A program made the translations under genes and the position numbers. From CAYOBW01 sp964402115 (lineage in GTDB: Bacteria; Verrucomicrobiota; Kiritimatiellia; UBA8416; CAYOBW01), in assembly GCA_964402115.1 (NCBI GenBank), contig CAYOBW010000028.1, forward strand, positions 1 to 39,816: a DNA stretch of 39,816 nucleotides. Direction: 5' to 3'. Below are positions 31,209-38,115 of the stretch, piece by piece (position 1 is the first letter of the stretch; the number at the start of each line of letters is the position of its first letter). A model generated the notes under the pieces. That model did not search any database and was not told the DNA's origin. It worked only from the letters and a program-made list of their open reading frames with translations.

Positions 31209-33716
31209 CTACGCCGCGGCGATGTTGACCAGCTTGCCAGGCACGACGATGATCTTGCGCACCGTCTTGCCCTCGAGATGGCGCTGGACCTGGGCGTCCG
31301 CCAGCACCGTGGCTTCGAGCTGCGCCTGGTCCAGGCCGGCGGGGATCGTGATCCGGCCGCGGAGCTTGCCGTTGATCTGGATGACGATTTCGAGGGTGGC
31401 GCGGGTCAGCGCCCGCTCGTCCACGGTCGGCCAGGCCGCCCGGAGAATGCTGGGCGCGTGTCCGAGCGCCACCCACAGCTCCTCGGCCATGTGCGGCGCG
31501 AAGGGCGAGAGCAGCAACACGGTGTTTTCGATGGCGGACCGGTAGACGGCCTTGAGCGGCGTGCGGCTTTCCGCGGTCAGCCCCGACGCGTCGAGCGCGT
31601 TGCTCAGCTCCATGATCTGGGCGATCGCCGTGTTGAAGTGGAAGCCGCCCTCCATGTCCGCGGTCACGGTCTGGATCGTCTCGTGCAGCTTGCGGTACAA
31701 TCCGCGCTCGGCCTCGTTCATGTCCGCCGGGTCGCAGGGCAGGCCCCGGGCCGCGGCCAGGATGTCGCGGTGCTCGTAGACGCGCCGCCAGAGGCGCCGA
31801 AGGAAGCGGGACGCGCCCTCGATGCCGGCGTCGTTCCACTCCGCGTCCTTCTCGGGCGGGCCGATGAACAGCGTGTAGAGCCGCAGCGTGTCGGCTCCGT
31901 ACTCGCGCACGAGCTCGTCCGGGCTGACGACGTTGCCCTTCGACTTCGACATCTTGTAGAGCTGCCCGTCCTTCTCGCTGCGTTTGCAGATCATGCCCTG
32001 CGTGAAGAGCGCATCGAAGGGCTCGCGGAACGCGCAACAGCCGGCGTCGTGCAGCACCTTGACGATGAAGCGCGAGTAGAGCAGGTGCAGCACGGCGTGC
32101 TCGATGCCGCCGATGTACTGGTCCACGGGCAGCCAGCGGTCCACGTCCTCCTTGACGAAGGGCTGCGTTGCGCAGCGCGGGTTGACGTAGCGCAGGAAGT
32201 ACCAGCAGGAGCAGAGCCACTGCGCGAGGGTGTCGGTTTCCCGCTGGGCGGGTTTGCCGCAGGCCGGGCACGTCGTGTCGACGAAGCCGGCGTGGCGGGC
32301 CAGCGGGTTGCCGCGCTCGGACGCGAAGTCCACGTCCTCCGGCAGCAGCACGGGCAGGTCGCGCTCGGGCACCGGCACGGCGCCGCAGTCGGGGCAGTGC
32401 ACGATGGGGATGGGCGCGCCCCAGTAGCGCTGGCGGCTGATCAGCCAGTCGCGAATCCGGTAGGTGACTTTCGTGTCGCCGAAGCCGCCGGCGCGGGCGT
32501 GGGCGGTGATGGCGCCCATGGCCGCGCGGTTGTCCTGGCCGTCGAAGGGCGCGGAGTTGACGAGCATGCCGTCGTCCACGTAGGCCTCCGTCAGGGCGGC
32601 CGGGTCGAGCGTGCGGTCGCGCGGCTGGATGACGACCCGGATCGGCAGGCCGTAGCGGCGGGCGAACTCGAAGTCGCGCTGGTCGTGGGCGGGCACGGCC
32701 ATGACCGCCCCGGTGCCATACTCCATCAGCACGTAGTTCGTCACCCACAGCGGCGCCAGCGTGCCGTTGAACGGGTTGCGCACGTGCAGGCCCGTGAACA
32801 CGCCCTCCTTCACCGTCGCGTCGCTGGTGCGGTCGGCGGCGGACACCTGGGCCTGGCGCTGGCAGAACGCCTGCACCTCGGCGGCGTGCGGGCAGCGGGG
32901 CAGCAGGGCGGTCAGCAGGGGGTGCTCCGGGGCGATGGCCATGAACGTCACCCCGTAGATCGTGTCGGGGCGCGTCGTGAAGATCGGGCACGGATCGCCC
33001 GTTTCCGCGACGGTGAAGGTCGCCAGCGCGCCTTCCGAGCGGCCGATCCAGTTGGCCTGCATGTTGCGGACCTTCTCCGGCCAGCGCTGCAGCAGCTCCA
33101 GGTCGTCGAGCAGCTTCTGGGCGTAGTCGGTGATCTTGAAGAACCACTGCTTCAGGTTCTTCTTCACGACCGTGCGGCCGCAGCGTTCGCAGGTGCCGTC
33201 GGCCAGCACCTCCTCGTTGGCCAGCGTCGTGCACAGCTCGCACCAGTTCACGGGCGCCAGCTTCTGGTAGGCCAGCCCGCGTTCGTGGAGCTTGAGGAAG
33301 ACCCATTGCGTCCAGCGGTAGTAGTCGGGGTGGCAGGTGGCCAGCTCGCGGGACCAGTCGTAGCCGACGCCCCAGTCCTTGATCTGGCGCTTCATGTGGG
33401 CGATGTTGCCGAGCGTGTACGTCTTGGGGTGCACGCCCTTGGTCTTGGCGGCGTTTTCCGCGGGCAGGCCGAAGGCGTCCCAGCCCATGGGCGACAGCAC
33501 GTTGAAGCCGCGCATGGTCTTGTAGCGTGTGACGACGTCGCCGATGATGTAGTTGCGCCCGTGCCCGACGTGCATGGTGCCGGAGGGGTAGGGGAACATC
33601 GTCAGGCAGTAGTACTTGGGCCCCGCGCCGGCGTTGTCGGACTTGAAGAGACCGTGCTCCTCCCAGTAGGCCTGCCACTTCGGTTCGATCTCGGTAAACG
33701 GGTACTTCTCGTTCAT
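31209..33716 (-). CDS. leuS: Leucyl-tRNA synthetase
   Basis: An 835-residue class I aminoacyl-tRNA synthetase that charges tRNA-Leu. The HIGH-type motif is PYPSGTMHVGHGRNY near the start and the KMSKS loop is LYKMSKSKGNVVSPDELV. A zinc-ribbon-like segment (WCELCTTLANEEVLADGTCERCG), the editing domain (TTRPDTIYGVTFMAIAPEH) and the C-terminal domain ending in IIVVPGKLVNIAAA are present. ATG 33716 has GGAAGGGG close upstream and begins MNEKYPFTEIEPKWQAYWEE. It overlaps the ankyrin-MORN gene stop as ATGA (33716-33713), so the two are coupled. An open frame extends to 33986 but is a shadow of that gene. Confidence 0.97.
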   Translation of the reverse strand: MNEKYPFTEIEPKWQAYWEEHGLFKSDNAGAGPKYYCLTMFPYPSGTMHVGHGRNYIIGDVVTRYKTMRGFNVLSPMGWDAFGLPAENAAKTKGVHPKTYTLGNIAHMKRQIKDWGVGYDWSRELATCHPDYYRWTQWVFLKLHERGLAYQKLAPVNWCELCTTLANEEVLADGTCERCGRTVVKKNLKQWFFKITDYAQKLLDDLELLQRWPEKVRNMQANWIGRSEGALATFTVAETGDPCPIFTTRPDTIYGVTFMAIAPEHPLLTALLPRCPHAAEVQAFCQRQAQVSAADRTSDATVKEGVFTGLHVRNPFNGTLAPLWVTNYVLMEYGTGAVMAVPAHDQRDFEFARRYGLPIRVVIQPRDRTLDPAALTEAYVDDGMLVNSAPFDGQDNRAAMGAITAHARAGGFGDTKVTYRIRDWLISRQRYWGAPIPIVHCPDCGAVPVPERDLPVLLPEDVDFASERGNPLARHAGFVDTTCPACGKPAQRETDTLAQWLCSCWYFLRYVNPRCATQPFVKEDVDRWLPVDQYIGGIEHAVLHLLYSRFIVKVLHDAGCCAFREPFDALFTQGMICKRSEKDGQLYKMSKSKGNVVSPDELVREYGADTLRLYTLFIGPPEKDAEWNDAGIEGASRFLRRLWRRVYEHRDILAAARGLPCDPADMNEAERGLYRKLHETIQTVTADMEGGFHFNTAIAQIMELSNALDASGLTAESRTPLKAVYRSAIENTVLLLSPFAPHMAEELWVALGHAPSILRAAWPTVDERALTRATLEIVIQINGKLRGRITIPAGLDQAQLEATVLADAQVQRHLEGKTVRKIIVVPGKLVNIAAA

Positions 33717-35068
33717 GGAACCCCTTCCGGATTGACGGGGGCGGACGCCGATTGGACGTGCCGGTTGTCCACCCAGCGGCCCGTGATCGGCTGGCCGTCG
33801 CGGACGGTATACGTGCCCTGTCCCCACATGCGATCCTGCCGCCACTCGCCCTCGTAGCGGTCGCCGTTGGCGAAACTGAAGGCGCCCTGTCCGCTGACCA
33901 GTTTGTTGGCGCGCCACTCGCCCTCGATCCGGTTGCCGTCGGCAAACGCGTAGACGCCCTTGCCCTGCATTTGGCCCTGCACCCACTGCCCGCTGTAGTT
34001 CTCGCCGTCGCGGAACGTGAACGTGCCGGCGCCGTGCCGCTCCCCGTTCTGCCAGGCGCCGGTGTAGCGCGAACCGTCGGGCAGGGTCAGCGTGCCCTCG
34101 CCGTGCATGCGCTCGTCCAGCCAGAAGCCGCTGTAGATCGAGCCGTCGTCGAACGTGACCGTGCGGTTCTCGGGCTGCTTCACGACGGGCGGGGGCACGG
34201 GCTTCGGCTCCCGCTTCGGCTCGCGCTTCGGTTCCCGCTTCGGTTCGGCCTTGGGTTCCGGCACGGGTTTGACCGCGGTCTCGACTTTGGGCGCGGGCGT
34301 GACGGCGGCAATGGTGACCGCAGGGGGTTTCTCGACGCCAGGGTCGGGTACCTTGGGCGCGGGCGGTGGGGGCGTCACGGTCGGGGGCTTCTTGCTCTCG
34401 GCCACCGCGCGCTGATCGCGCCGCTCGGACACCAACTTGTCCATAAGCGTGCGGAGGGCGGGTGTGTTGATCCAGTCCAGCGGCGTCGTGCCCTCGTTGT
34501 CTTTGAGCTGCAGGTCCGCACCGGCGCGCACGAGGATGGCGATCGCTTTCAGGGACTGTTTGCGCATGGCCGCGTGCAGCGGGGTCATGCCGTTCGTGGC
34601 GCGCGCATCCACCGCGGCGCCCTTGCGGATCAGCAGTTCGGCCACCGCGTCGGCGTCGTTGATGGCGGCCCAGTGCAGGGGCGTGTAGCCGACATTCGAA
34701 CGCGCGTCCACCTTGGCCTTCCGGCTCAGCAGCAGCTCCGCCACGTCGCGCGCGTTCTTGTTGGCCGCCCAGTGCAGCGGGGTGGACCCGTTCTCGGCCG
34801 CGGCGTCAATGTTGGCGCCCTTGGCCAGCAGGAGCTTGGCCGCATCCTCGGACTGGTACGCGGCCGCCCAGTGCAGGGGGGTGGAGCCGCCCACGGCAAT
34901 GGCGTTGGCGTATTGCCGGGCATTCTCGTTCAGCAGGCGCTTGACTGTCGCCAGATCGCCCGTGCGCACGGCCTCGTGAATGTCCTCGGCGGCGCGCCCG
35001 GCCCCGGCACCCAGTGCGAGGGCGATGACAAGGGCCAGGGCAGATCGGATCATAGACAGTTGTCGCAT
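33713..35068 (-). CDS. Exported ankyrin-repeat and MORN-repeat protein
   Basis: A 451-residue protein with a signal peptide (MRQLSMIRSALALVIALALGAGAGRA). Five ankyrin repeats follow (STPLHWAAAYQSEDAAKLLLAKGANID and similar), then a Pro/Lys/Glu-rich linker with KREP repeated in tandem, and about six MORN-type repeats (YTGAWQNGERHGAGTFTFRDG, YEGEWRQDRMWGQGTYTVRDG). The repeats imply protein or membrane binding; there is no catalytic domain. It is probably exported to the periplasm or cell surface. ATG 35068 has AGGAG just upstream and the -10/-35 promoter at 35118-35146. The leuS gene follows with an ATGA overlap, an unusual partner for an exported repeat protein. Function unknown. Confidence 0.85.
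   Translation of the reverse strand: MRQLSMIRSALALVIALALGAGAGRAAEDIHEAVRTGDLATVKRLLNENARQYANAIAVGGSTPLHWAAAYQSEDAAKLLLAKGANIDAAAENGSTPLHWAANKNARDVAELLLSRKAKVDARSNVGYTPLHWAAINDADAVAELLIRKGAAVDARATNGMTPLHAAMRKQSLKAIAILVRAGADLQLKDNEGTTPLDWINTPALRTLMDKLVSERRDQRAVAESKKPPTVTPPPPAPKVPDPGVEKPPAVTIAAVTPAPKVETAVKPVPEPKAEPKREPKREPKREPKPVPPPVVKQPENRTVTFDDGSIYSGFWLDERMHGEGTLTLPDGSRYTGAWQNGERHGAGTFTFRDGENYSGQWVQGQMQGKGVYAFADGNRIEGEWRANKLVSGQGAFSFANGDRYEGEWRQDRMWGQGTYTVRDGQPITGRWVDNRHVQSASAPVNPEGVP
34200..34250 (-). repeat. 12-bp tandem repeat encoding KREP
   Basis: Several near-identical 12-bp units in the ankyrin-MORN gene encode PKREPKREPKREPKP. The units differ by single silent bases, so they are not an exact assembly repeat. 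It makes a charged spacer between the two repeat domains. Confidence 0.8.
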
Positions 35069-35117
35069 GGTGGAACTCCTACTCCTGTTTGCACTTACAC
35101 GCCAAACAGCAGGCCGC

Positions 35118-35146
35118 ATACTACGTCGCCGGCCGGCAGGCGTCAA
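35118..35146 (-). promoter_or_regulatory. Sigma70 promoter of the ankyrin-MORN/leuS operon
   Basis: On the minus strand TTGACG (35146-35141), a 17-base spacer and TAGTAT (35123-35118) match five and four of six consensus bases. The start would be near 35111, giving a leader of about 43 bases with AGGAG ahead of ATG 35068. The -35 box lies in the loop of a plus-strand terminator-like hairpin. Confidence 0.6.
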
Positions 35147-35163
35147 GCCGGCTGCTTTTTTTT
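35132..35163 (+). terminator. Intrinsic-terminator-like hairpin and T-run upstream of the Cys-cluster gene
   Basis: GCCGGC (35132-35137), a 9-base loop and GCCGGC (35147-35152) are followed by TGC and eight T's (35156-35163). This reads on the plus strand, where no gene lies directly upstream, so it may be an attenuator or block antisense or readthrough transcription. It precedes ATG 35226 by about 60 bases. Confidence 0.5.
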
Positions 35164-35225
35164 CCACTTTTTTCGGGAATTCGACCGCCCTGCGCGCTTC
35201 CTCTAGACATAAGGAGGATCACAGC

Positions 35226-35825
35226 ATGCAGACACGCGAGACACTGAAACGGCAGAATCACGAGTTGAACCAGAGCCTGCGGCGCATGGGGCTGCGCGCC
35301 GAGGAGATCCACACCCTGCCCGCGCACGATCCGGAGTTGACCAACCGGATCCTGGTCGAGCTGACCGACTGGGTGCAGGCCTACCGGCAGCATGGCAGCC
35401 GGGCCGCGCTGGCGGCGATCGGATACCTCTATCCGCCCGTGGAGCCGGATTGCGACCCCGACAACGACTGGCTGCTCTTCGAGCGCTGGCTGCAGGGGCT
35501 GCCCGTGCGCTGGAACTACGTCGACACGTACGGGCCGCTGCCGGACAGCTCGCGGCTGACAGAAGCTGCGGTCGAGGCGGTGCTCGGGCAGGTGTTCACG
35601 CGCCTGGCGGAGCGGAACGTCATCGCCGAGTTCTGCGACGGTGTGCCTGCGCGGGCCGTCTATGAGCACCTGTGCCGGGAACTGGCCGAAGCGCGCTTCG
35701 AATACCTTGCGCCGCAGACGCACCTGCATCTGAGCGGCTGCACGGGCGACTGCGACGGCTGCTTCCAGCGTCCGTGGTGCGAGCAGGACCTCGCGCTCGC
35801 CGACACGCTGGCGCTGGAGGCGTGA
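35226..35825 (+). CDS. Protein with a C-terminal four-cysteine cluster, function unknown
   Basis: A 199-residue soluble protein that starts MQTRETLKRQNHELNQSL, a helical charged stretch. A middle segment GYLYPPVEPDCDPDNDWLLFERWLQGLPVRWNY is distinctive. The C-terminal part has LHLSGCTGDCDGCFQRPWC, cysteines spaced C-x3-C-x2-C-x5-C, which suggests a metal (Zn or Fe-S) site. ATG 35226 has an excellent ribosome site, AAGGAGG at 35211-35217. I do not recognise the family. It is divergent from the ankyrin-MORN operon and precedes the DAHP synthase gene by about 270 bp, with a palindromic element between. Confidence 0.75.
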   Translation: MQTRETLKRQNHELNQSLRRMGLRAEEIHTLPAHDPELTNRILVELTDWVQAYRQHGSRAALAAIGYLYPPVEPDCDPDNDWLLFERWLQGLPVRWNYVDTYGPLPDSSRLTEAAVEAVLGQVFTRLAERNVIAEFCDGVPARAVYEHLCRELAEARFEYLAPQTHLHLSGCTGDCDGCFQRPWCEQDLALADTLALEA

Positions 35826-35833
35826 TGCGTGAC

Positions 35834-35969
35834 GCCTCCGGGACGCAGGGGGCTTACATAGCACATAACGGCCGGGGACGGCCGTCTCCATGGCGAGGGC
35901 AGGCGACGAGGCGTGGAGACGGCGGTCCCCGCCGTTATCGCCCTCCCACCTGCCTCACTGAGGCGCTAC
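35834..35969. repeat. 136-bp palindromic repeat element, complete copy 2 (inverted orientation)
   Basis: Same ends, arms and centre as the copy at 30894-31027 but in opposite orientation: the right end TGCCTCACTGAGGCGCTAC is the better conserved and the left end has a few changes. It starts 8 bp after the stop of the Cys-cluster gene. Confidence 0.8.
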
Positions 35970-36092
35970 CGTGATGCGAAAAGAGTGCTTTCGTCATGAG
36001 CCCGCGTTGGGGTATCGTGATTGCCCATGCAGTGTCCGCCGGGATGTGCCGGGGGGGGAATGGGTGGTTCGGGGAAGTGGGAGGATGCGACG

Positions 36093-37112
36093 ATGCTGAT
36101 TGTCATGCAACAGGGGGCGTCGCGGCGCGAAGCCGATGACGTCATGCGGGAAATCGAGGCGGCGGGTTACAAATCGCACCCGATCTATGGCGTGGAGCGG
36201 ACCGTCATTGGGGCGATCGGGGACGAGCGGGGCAAAGCCCGCCTCCAGCAGTTGGAGACGGCGCCGGGCGTCGAGCGCGTGATTCCCATTCTGAAACCCT
36301 ACAAGCTGGCCGGCCTGGAACTGCACAAGGAGAAGACGCGCGTGAGCGTGGGCGAGCACGCGGTCTTCGGCGGACCGCGGATTCCCGTGATCGCGGGGCC
36401 TTGCAGTGTCGAGAGCCTCGACCAAATCTGCGAAACGGCGGCGGCCGTGAAAGCGGGCGGAGCCGCTGTGCTGCGCGGGGGCGCCTACAAACCGCGCACC
36501 TCGCCCTACAGCTTCCAAGGGCACGAGGAAGAGGGCCTGAAGTGGTTGGCGGAGGCGCGGGCCCGCACGGGCCTCCCGATCGACACGGAGGTGATGAAGG
36601 AGTCCCTCGTGCCACTGGTGTCCACGTATGCCGACATGCTGCAGATCGGCGCCCGGAACATGCAGAACTTCGACCTCCTGAAGGCCGTCGGCCAGTTACG
36701 GGTTCCGATCCTGCTCAAGCGCGGCCTGGCGAACACCGTGCGCGAGTGGCTCATGTCCGCCGAGTACATCATGGCTCAGGGCAACATGCAGGTCGTGCTG
36801 TGCGAGCGCGGCATCCGCACGTTCGAGACTTCCACGCGCAACACCCTCGACCTGAGCGCGGTGACCGTCCTGAAGCGTGAAACGCACCTGCCGGTGGTGG
36901 TGGATCCCAGCCACGGCACGGGGCACTGGGAATACGTCGAGGACATGGCGCTGGCTGCCGTTGCCGCGGGCGCGGACGGCATCATGGTCGAGGTTCATCC
37001 CGATCCGCACCAGGCGTGGTCGGATGGCGCCCAGTCGCTGACGCCGACGCGCTTCGCGAGCATGATGGAGAAGCTGCGGCGCGTGGCGCAGGCTATCGGG
37101 CGCGAGATCTGA
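36093..37112 (+). CDS. aroF: 3-deoxy-7-phosphoheptulonate (DAHP) synthase, type I-beta
   Basis: A 339-residue enzyme that joins PEP and erythrose-4-phosphate in the first step of the shikimate pathway. It has IAGPCSVES, RGGAYKPRTSPYSFQG, DTEVM, GARNMQNFDLL, LLKRGL, and the VDPSHGTGHWEYV active-site segment. Residues 1-70 (MLIVMQQGASRREADDVMREIEAAG, TVIGAIGDERGKAR) form the ferredoxin-like N-terminal domain of the T. maritima type, which allows feedback control by aromatic amino acids in relatives. ATG 36093 has GGGAGGA just upstream; an in-frame ATG at 36021 adds a Gly-rich segment that is not family-like. Acts in the cytoplasm. No neighbouring aromatic genes are seen. Confidence 0.95.
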   Translation: MLIVMQQGASRREADDVMREIEAAGYKSHPIYGVERTVIGAIGDERGKARLQQLETAPGVERVIPILKPYKLAGLELHKEKTRVSVGEHAVFGGPRIPVIAGPCSVESLDQICETAAAVKAGGAAVLRGGAYKPRTSPYSFQGHEEEGLKWLAEARARTGLPIDTEVMKESLVPLVSTYADMLQIGARNMQNFDLLKAVGQLRVPILLKRGLANTVREWLMSAEYIMAQGNMQVVLCERGIRTFETSTRNTLDLSAVTVLKRETHLPVVVDPSHGTGHWEYVEDMALAAVAAGADGIMVEVHPDPHQAWSDGAQSLTPTRFASMMEKLRRVAQAIGREI

Positions 37113-37205
37113 ACCTGGAAAGGGCCGTAGGCTGTAGGTGTTTATGCTGTAGGTCCATGCGCGCAAATAGCTTACGCAAAGCCTGTTCGTTCACCAGAAG
37201 GTGCT

Positions 37206-37325
37206 ATTACCGCAAAACCCGGTTGGATTTGCCCAAAGTGGTGCAGGCGTCCCGCCCAATGCCTGCTGAAGATGCAGGCTGGAAGCCTGTTCCACACTCT
37301 CAATCCAACCGACTTTTGCGGCAAT
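37206..37325. repeat. 120-bp inverted-repeat element
   Basis: Left arm 37206-37230 (starting ATTACCGCAAAA) and right arm 37301-37325 (ending TTTTGCGGCAAT) are near-perfect reverse complements, and pairing continues partly inside. It lies between the aroF gene and the kinase fragment, ending 40 bp before its ATG. No protein is encoded; it looks like a MITE. Confidence 0.75.
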
Positions 37326-37365
37326 CGAGCTGCTTCTTCTATTTTTCACGACGAAGGAGATTGGC

Positions 37366-37911
37366 ATGGGCACGGGGTTGGGCCTGGCCACCGTGTACGG
37401 GATCGTGACGCAGAACCACGGTTTCGTGAACGTCGACAGCGAACCGGCCAAGGGGACCACATTCCGGATCTGCCTGCCGCGGCATGGCGAAGCGGCATTG
37501 CCGGCGGCTGCGCCGGATCCGCTCGCATGCCCCGGAGGCACGGAGACCATCCTCCTGGTCGAGGACGAGCATTCCATCCGCGTGACGACGCAGGCGTTTC
37601 TCAAGGCCCTGGGCTACACCGTCCTGGCGGCGCCCGACCCGGCTGTGGCGCTGGAGCTGGCCGCCGGCTACGCCGGCACGATCGCGCTGCTGATAACCGA
37701 CGTCGTGCTCCCGGTGTGCAGCGGGCGCGAGCTGGCCAATCGCCTGGTGCAGCAACGGCCCGGGTTGCGATCCCTCTACATGTCCGGCTACACCGTCAAC
37801 GTTATCGCGCACCAGGGTGTGCTGGATGCCGGCGTGGACTTTCTGTCGAAACCCGTCACTCGCGATCAACTCGCCCGGAAGGTGCGCGAAATGCTGGACG
37901 GTCACGCCTAG
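37366..37911 (+). pseudogene. 5'-truncated hybrid histidine kinase: last ATPase box plus a receiver domain
   Basis: A 181-residue fragment. It begins at MGTGLGLATVYGIVTQNHGFVNV, which is the G2 box of a histidine-kinase ATPase domain, and lacks the sensor, the phospho-accepting His region and the N and G1 boxes. A complete receiver domain follows (ILLVEDEHSIRV with the acid pair, then LLITDVVLPVCSG with the phospho-acceptor Asp, MSGYT, and FLSKPV). An AAGGAGA ribosome site precedes ATG 37366, so the receiver could still be made as a standalone protein. The break lies 40 bp after a 120-bp inverted-repeat element, so an insertion or recombination may have removed the upstream half. Alternative: a genuine short receiver gene using an ancestral G2-box ATG. 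Confidence 0.7.
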
Positions 37912-37935
37912 GTCGCCGATTGCGCTGGAGAGCCC

Positions 37936-38081
37936 TCTGGCAGGGCGGACGGGGACAGCGCCCGACCCTCGTGCCGGCGGAATCCCCGCGCGTCCCGAGC
38001 GCAGCGCTCAAGCGGAGGCGGGCGCGCGCATTTGGCGCCGAACGGCTTTTCGCGCTTGCCATCTGTGGCGGGACTGCCAGA
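37936..38081. repeat. 146-bp GC-rich palindromic element
   Basis: TCTGGCAG (37936-37943) and CTGCCAGA (38074-38081) are perfect reverse complements at the edges. A further perfect hairpin, GAGCGC-A-GCGCTC, is inside. It fills most of the space between the kinase fragment and the next gene. No gene is seen in it. Confidence 0.5.
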
Positions 38082-38115
38082 ATGCCGCGCAACGATCCAC
38101 AAGTAGGGGGTGACG

